Source of the DNA: Deltaproteobacteria bacterium
Lineage (GTDB): Bacteria; Bdellovibrionota; Bdellovibrionia; Bdellovibrionales; Bdellovibrionaceae
Assembly (NCBI GenBank): GCA_013286585.1
Contig: JABDFK010000005.1
Location: 1-56,242 of the forward strand
Direction: 5' to 3'
Length of the DNA stretch: 56,242 nt
Made by a program: the position numbers and the translations under genes. Shown here piece after piece: positions 52,259-56,242 of this stretch (the stretch's first letter is position 1; every line of letters starts with the position of its first letter). The notes under the pieces are model-generated. The model searched no databases and had not been told where the DNA came from. It was given only the letters and a program-made list of their open reading frames with translations.

Positions 52259-52481
52259 TCAATGAGCCACCCAAAATTTCATCAAGGTTGCCATCGCGGT
52301 AAACCCCAGAACCAAGAGACTTCCCAACTTCAGAGTCAGGCGATATTCAGACTGTTAGATCTTGTTTTGTTGCCAACTCACCCTCGACAATCTCTGTGAT
52401 GACCTGAAGTTGTATTTCGGCTTGCTCCCTAGAGAACCCAGCGTCTTCCAACCGTTTCAATCGGACCCATCGAAAGGCCAA
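52259..52481 (-). pseudogene. Broken DUF1640-like coiled-coil protein gene
   Basis: The reverse strand reads RLKRLEDAGFSREQAEIQ and EGELATKQDLT before a stop at 52347-52349. A second frame then reads LKLGSLLVLGFTAMATLMKF and stops at 52259-52261. Together these match start, middle and C-terminal membrane helix of DUF1640 proteins (normally about 90-100 residues), shortened and frameshifted. No intact reading frame remains. Confidence 0.65.
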
Positions 52482-52484
52482 CGC

Positions 52485-52512
52485 ATTTCACCTGTCGCGC
52501 GACAGGTGAAAT
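52485..52512. repeat. Perfect 28-bp palindrome
   Basis: The 14-bp half ATTTCACCTGTCGC and its complement meet with no loop. It lies 2 bp after the stop of the MerC-like gene and next to the DUF1640 remnant. It lacks a T-run, so it may be a protein-binding site rather than a terminator. Confidence 0.8.
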
Positions 52513-52513
52513 C

Positions 52514-52909
52514 CTAAGCCCCATCCCCATGCAGATGGCAGGAGCAAGACTTGCGGTTGATCCAGTGAGCGCTGATCAGTAGCGCACTTCCCACGATCAT
52601 CACCACGGGCTCACTCCAGTAAGACAGCGACGAGTGGAAAAACACCGGTACGATACCTATGATGATCAGACCCGCCACACCCAAAATTAAAACCGAAGAT
52701 TTCCCGTGATGACGATAGCCCGAAATAAACGCCCAGAGCCCCACGGGCACAATCATCAAGGCCATCACCCAGTGAAACCACGGGTGGGCCACGTAATAGC
52801 GGGCCATGATCGGAAGCGATAAAATGATCAGCGGTGTCACCGCACAGTGAATGGCGCAAATCAGTGACAGACTCATACCGAGTTTATCAAGACTGATCAC
52901 TTGCTTCAT
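52514..52909 (-). CDS. MerC-family membrane protein
   Basis: The 131-residue protein has four hydrophobic helices and the MerC start LDKLGMSLSLICAIHCAVTPL; the tail has CSCHLHGD. MerC proteins carry mercury or other soft metals through the inner membrane. ATG 52909 matches the family start; a GTG at 52945, 1 bp after the RND stop, could add 12 residues. It follows the RND gene on the same strand. Confidence 0.82.
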   Translation of the reverse strand: MKQVISLDKLGMSLSLICAIHCAVTPLIILSLPIMARYYVAHPWFHWVMALMIVPVGLWAFISGYRHHGKSSVLILGVAGLIIIGIVPVFFHSSLSYWSEPVVMIVGSALLISAHWINRKSCSCHLHGDGA

Positions 52910-52946
52910 GTTGAATCTCTGCAAAATTTTTTGCACCAACGCCACC

Positions 52947-55900
52947 CTATTTTCCGCGCAGCTGACCCAGCTTTCGACCTAAAAACATGCGGAAGTCATC
53001 TACATACCCGAAGGCGGCGGGAACAACAACCAGAGTTAGAAAAGTTGAACTTATTAGCCCCCCGATAATGGCAATCCCCATAGAGGTTCTTTGTGCTGAG
53101 GCCTCATTCAAACCTACGGCAATTGGCACTGTTCCTGCGATCAACGCGAAGCTGGTCATTAAGATCGGTCTTAGTCGCGTTCGACAGGCCTTAATTAGAG
53201 CTTCTCTGCGGGACATTCCCTGCGCCAATAATTGCACGGTATAATCCACTAATAAGATTGAGTTTTTGGCCACCACTCCCATCAACAGCACGATACCGAT
53301 CATGGAAAAGATGTCGATGCTCTTTTGCGTGATGAAAAGCGCCACCAGGGCGCCAACGATGGCCAGCGGTAACGCCAGCAAAATCGAAAATGGCGTTATA
53401 AAACTTTCATACAGACTAGAGATCACCAAGTAGATGAAGATCACTCCCAGGGCCATCGCAATCAGCATGTTGTTCATGAGATCCTTGAAGTCCTCGGCTT
53501 GGCCTTTGAAACTGTAGGAAATCCCAGCTGGCAACTTAAGCTCCGGATCCTCTTTCAAAATCTTTTCTACGTCGGTGGTGATATTTCCTAAATTTCCACC
53601 AGTGCCAATATTGCCCTCGATGTTGATGAAGCGGGCCTTGTTCTGTCGATTGATCTGCGAGTAACCCGTGGTCTCTCGACCGACGGCGACCTTGGACAAC
53701 GGAATCATATTGAAGTTCACGTTGGGCACGTGAGTGGTGGCGAATTCTTTACGAATGTCGCGATCCTCTTCACGCAAGCGCACGCGAATGTCATACTCTT
53801 GTCCGTTTTGACGGAAAGTTCCTGGCACTCCGCCCTCGACCCGCGCACGCAACTCTCCGCCGGCGGTGACTGTGGACACCCCCAGCGATTCTGATTTGCC
53901 GCGATCAAAATCCACATGGAATTCTGGTTTTCCCGAGCGGTAATTCGTGTCGACATCCACCAATCCCGAAATTTTTTCCATGCGTAGCTTCAACTTGTCC
54001 ACGTAGGCCGAAAGTTGATCCAAATCATCGCCAGTGACGTTCAGATTGAAAGGTTTTTCGCCGGAATTCCCTAGATCCACATCGGCAATGGAAATTTTTC
54101 CCTCGGCCTGCAGAGCCTCTAGCTGTTTGCGAACTTGATCCTTCACTTGGCCAGTGGTTTGCCGTCGATCTTTTCTGGGAACCAGGTGCACATAGACGTT
54201 GGCTTTGTTGGGCTCTGTAATTCCGCTGGTGGAACCCACCACGGAAGAGATCAAATCAATGGCTGGATTCGATTTCAGGGAATCTGTGATTTTATCGGTA
54301 GAGATTTTGGTGGCAGCCAAATTTGTGCCCACTCGTTTTTCTAGATTGACGTAGAATTCACCGTTGTCAGCGGCAGGGATGAAGTTTTTGGGAATGAAAG
54401 CAGACAGCGCCAGACTGGCAAAAAAGATCAGGGCCGCGATACCCAGGGTTTTCAGATTGTTCACCAACACCCACTCGATGATGTCCTGATATTTGGCCTC
54501 TAGCCAGTTTTGAAAGCGATCAAAGCTGGCCAGCATCCTGCCAATCGGACCTTTGCTTTTTTCATGGGAATTCCCCGAAGCCAAATAGGCCGACAGCATC
54601 GGCGCCACCGTAAAGGCATCAAACAGAGAGATCATCATAATGAAAACGATGGAAAGTCCAAACTGTTTAAAAAATTGACCGACAATTCCGTCAAGAAATG
54701 CGATCGGTCCAAACACCGCAATAACGACCATGGTCGTTGCGATCACCGCCAATGAAACTTCCTTAGTGCCATTGATGGCGGCATTGATGGGAGACTCTCC
54801 CATCTCCAGATGGCGAAAGATATTTTCGCGCACGACAATGGCGTCATCGATCAACAGACCGACCGCCAATGACAGTGCTAGCAAAGTCATAATGTTGATG
54901 GTGAATCCCATCATGTACATGATGACAAAAGCACCCAAGAGCGAATTTGGCAGCGCCATTCCCGTAATAAAAGTCGAGCGCACATTGCCCAGAAAGAAAA
55001 ACACCACCAGAACGGTCAGCAAAATACCGATCAGAATGCTCTCGCGCACGTCCTCGATGTTCATGCGGATGGGCTGAGCCGTGTCGCGAACCAGGTCAAT
55101 GTGCAGATCCAGTCCCCGCTGTTGAAGCACCTCGTTGACCAGGGGAATTTTAGCGACGACCGCGTCCACGACTTTGACCGTGTTCGCCCCTGACTGCTTG
55201 TAGACATCGATGTAAACCGTGGGCTCCCGTTCGTAATTCTTTTTCTTGGTCATCAGTGAGGCAGCGGCCTCTTCCTCGACCAAACCTTCTTTCACTTCCG
55301 CGATCGTGTCCAAACTGACCGAACGATCCGATCCCATGAAACTGACGTTCACGTGTTTGAGCGCATCCAGGGACTCAAACTCTCCGGAGGCGCGCATGAT
55401 GGTCTGTGTGTCGTTCAAGTCGACTTTGCCCACCGGCACGTCTTTCGATGTATTACGAATTTTTTCGATGACCTGCAGGAGTGAAATGTCTCGGTCTTCG
55501 AGTTGTTCTTTGTTCACCAGAACTTGAATTTCTCTTTTTCGGCCGCCGATGATAGAGACCTGGCCGACCCCGCCCAAAGTTTCAAACTGTGGTTTTACGA
55601 CTGTGTCGATAGCGTCGAACAGCGCCGCCGGATCGATCTTGGAACTGGCCGCCAAACGAAGTACGGCCTGATCGGCAGGGTCGAAGCGACGAATGACTGG
55701 ATCTTTGATGTCCTCTGGCAAATTTCGGCGAATGTTTCCGATGCGCTGACGCACCTGTTGCTCCAGATCTTTGATGTCAGAGCCAATTTTAAACTCCATG
55801 ATGATCAACGAGATGCTGTCCAAGTTTTCGCTGGTGATTTTCTTCAGTCCCGAGAGCGAAGAAAGCTCGTCTTCCAACACCTTGGAAACCTGTCGCTCCA

Positions 55901-56075
55901 TATCCACCGGAGAAGACCCGGAGTAAACGGTCTCTATGGATAAGATCGGAAAAGTCACATCCGGAAAAAGGTCCACACTCATTTTCATCAGAGAGGTCAG
56001 CCCCAGAATCAACATTAAGGCGACGACACTGGTGATAAATATCGGTCGTTTGATAGAAAGTTCGGACAACATCAT
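52947..56075 (-). CDS. RND-family efflux permease (third in window)
   Basis: The 1042-residue pump starts SIKRPIFITSVVALMLILGL and has LIDDAIVVRENIFRHLE and GVVAKNSILLVDYTVQLL. It differs from the pair at 20834-27336 and resembles the AcrB-like class common in Bdellovibrionota and Bacteroidota. The next gene upstream ends 4 bp before its ATG, giving an operon outer-membrane channel (probable) - RND - MerC. Confidence 0.93.
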   Translation of the reverse strand: MMLSELSIKRPIFITSVVALMLILGLTSLMKMSVDLFPDVTFPILSIETVYSGSSPVDMERQVSKVLEDELSSLSGLKKITSENLDSISLIIMEFKIGSDIKDLEQQVRQRIGNIRRNLPEDIKDPVIRRFDPADQAVLRLAASSKIDPAALFDAIDTVVKPQFETLGGVGQVSIIGGRKREIQVLVNKEQLEDRDISLLQVIEKIRNTSKDVPVGKVDLNDTQTIMRASGEFESLDALKHVNVSFMGSDRSVSLDTIAEVKEGLVEEEAAASLMTKKKNYEREPTVYIDVYKQSGANTVKVVDAVVAKIPLVNEVLQQRGLDLHIDLVRDTAQPIRMNIEDVRESILIGILLTVLVVFFFLGNVRSTFITGMALPNSLLGAFVIMYMMGFTINIMTLLALSLAVGLLIDDAIVVRENIFRHLEMGESPINAAINGTKEVSLAVIATTMVVIAVFGPIAFLDGIVGQFFKQFGLSIVFIMMISLFDAFTVAPMLSAYLASGNSHEKSKGPIGRMLASFDRFQNWLEAKYQDIIEWVLVNNLKTLGIAALIFFASLALSAFIPKNFIPAADNGEFYVNLEKRVGTNLAATKISTDKITDSLKSNPAIDLISSVVGSTSGITEPNKANVYVHLVPRKDRRQTTGQVKDQVRKQLEALQAEGKISIADVDLGNSGEKPFNLNVTGDDLDQLSAYVDKLKLRMEKISGLVDVDTNYRSGKPEFHVDFDRGKSESLGVSTVTAGGELRARVEGGVPGTFRQNGQEYDIRVRLREEDRDIRKEFATTHVPNVNFNMIPLSKVAVGRETTGYSQINRQNKARFINIEGNIGTGGNLGNITTDVEKILKEDPELKLPAGISYSFKGQAEDFKDLMNNMLIAMALGVIFIYLVISSLYESFITPFSILLALPLAIVGALVALFITQKSIDIFSMIGIVLLMGVVAKNSILLVDYTVQLLAQGMSRREALIKACRTRLRPILMTSFALIAGTVPIAVGLNEASAQRTSMGIAIIGGLISSTFLTLVVVPAAFGYVDDFRMFLGRKLGQLRGK

Positions 56076-56078
56076 TTT

Positions 56079-56219
56079 TTAAATTCCTTGATCTTTCAGG
56101 TTCACGAACATCCTTGCTTGAGCTTCCAATTTTCTTTGAGCCACCTGAAGGCGCGATAAGGTCAACTCAGACTCTGCTGCATCCTGTTCCGCCAGCACGA
56201 CTTGCGATGTGATGGAAGC
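56079..56219 (-). CDS. 3' end of a probable TolC-like channel gene (partial)
   Basis: The last 46 codons read as a coiled coil (ITSQVVLAEQDAAES, LTLSRLQVAQRKLEAQA) ending NLKDQGI before TAA. This is the usual C-terminal helix of outer-membrane channel proteins, though the match is short. The frame meets a TGA at 56220-56222 inside the terminal inverted repeat, which is probably an artefact. The rest is beyond the window. Confidence 0.55.
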   Translation of the reverse strand, partial: ASITSQVVLAEQDAAESELTLSRLQVAQRKLEAQARMFVNLKDQGI

Positions 56220-56242
56220 TCAAGCAAGGATGTTCGTGAACC
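56099..56242. repeat. Terminal 30-bp perfect inverted repeat
   Basis: Bases 56213-56242 are the exact reverse complement of 56099-56128. The right arm breaks the channel gene with a stop codon. A fold-back of this kind at the exact end of a sequence is typical of a chimeric read or assembly end. Confidence 0.85.

Overview
The window is about 56 kb of dense, mostly non-mobile bacterial DNA from a Gram-negative organism. Many signal peptides, lipoproteins, outer-membrane beta-barrels, TolC-like channels and RND pumps are present. The mix of MreB, a FecR-like secreted protein, sigma-54/NtrC-type signalling, many secreted orphans and a flavin-dependent halogenase resembles Bdellovibrionota or a related former delta-proteobacterial lineage. 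That placement is inference, because no 16S or other marker is present. I saw no transposase, integrase, phage gene or CRISPR array. Both window ends look like contig ends: the left end starts inside a tRNA plus a repeat also present at 14.1 kb, and the right end folds back on itself through a 30-bp perfect inverted repeat.

Region 1 (1-14.2 kb) is the most interesting part. It holds a divergent PAS histidine kinase / NtrC-type regulator pair (4062-6675). Around it I see four copies of a dyad of the form TGAGACA-N3-TGTCTCA. Three lie 45-90 bp upstream of good sigma-54 (-24/-12) promoters, and one sits between the kinase and regulator genes. The predicted targets are a four-gene operon of exported proteins including a thermolysin-like lipoprotein (568-3161), a kinase-like protein that lacks the phospho-accepting histidine (3311-4072), and a reverse-strand run led by a zinc alcohol dehydrogenase (12995-9129: dehydrogenase, small protein, MFS exporter, Met-rich outer-membrane protein). 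Between them lie a CBS protein, a small eRF1-like 'translational machinery' protein, a P-loop protein and a frameshifted TSUP permease. The region is bracketed by two tRNA 3' ends in opposite orientation, each followed by the same palindromic element.

Region 2 (14.2-34 kb) is an envelope and export region. It has an alpha/beta hydrolase, an MsbA-like ABC exporter, two overlapping RND permeases, two TolC-like channels, a MarR regulator and two paralogous small membrane proteins, but no visible periplasmic adaptor. Next come a monoheme-cytochrome/beta-barrel fusion with Cyc2-like layout, a small barrel protein, a YceI protein, a 146-bp highly structured intergenic element and a FecR-like protein with a Cys-rich tail.

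Region 3 (34-50 kb) is mainly housekeeping: a glycosyltransferase, mreB, a class IV aminotransferase, metG, a SpoU methyltransferase, trmO, an arginase-family enzyme, threonine aldolase, a Bcp peroxiredoxin that overlaps a Pro-rich protein gene by 230 bp in another frame, and fadD.

Region 4 (50-56 kb) has a methyltransferase divergent from a tryptophan-halogenase-like flavoenzyme, a broken DUF1640-like gene, a 28-bp perfect palindrome, a MerC-like transporter, a third RND permease and the cut-off 3' end of a probable TolC-like gene.
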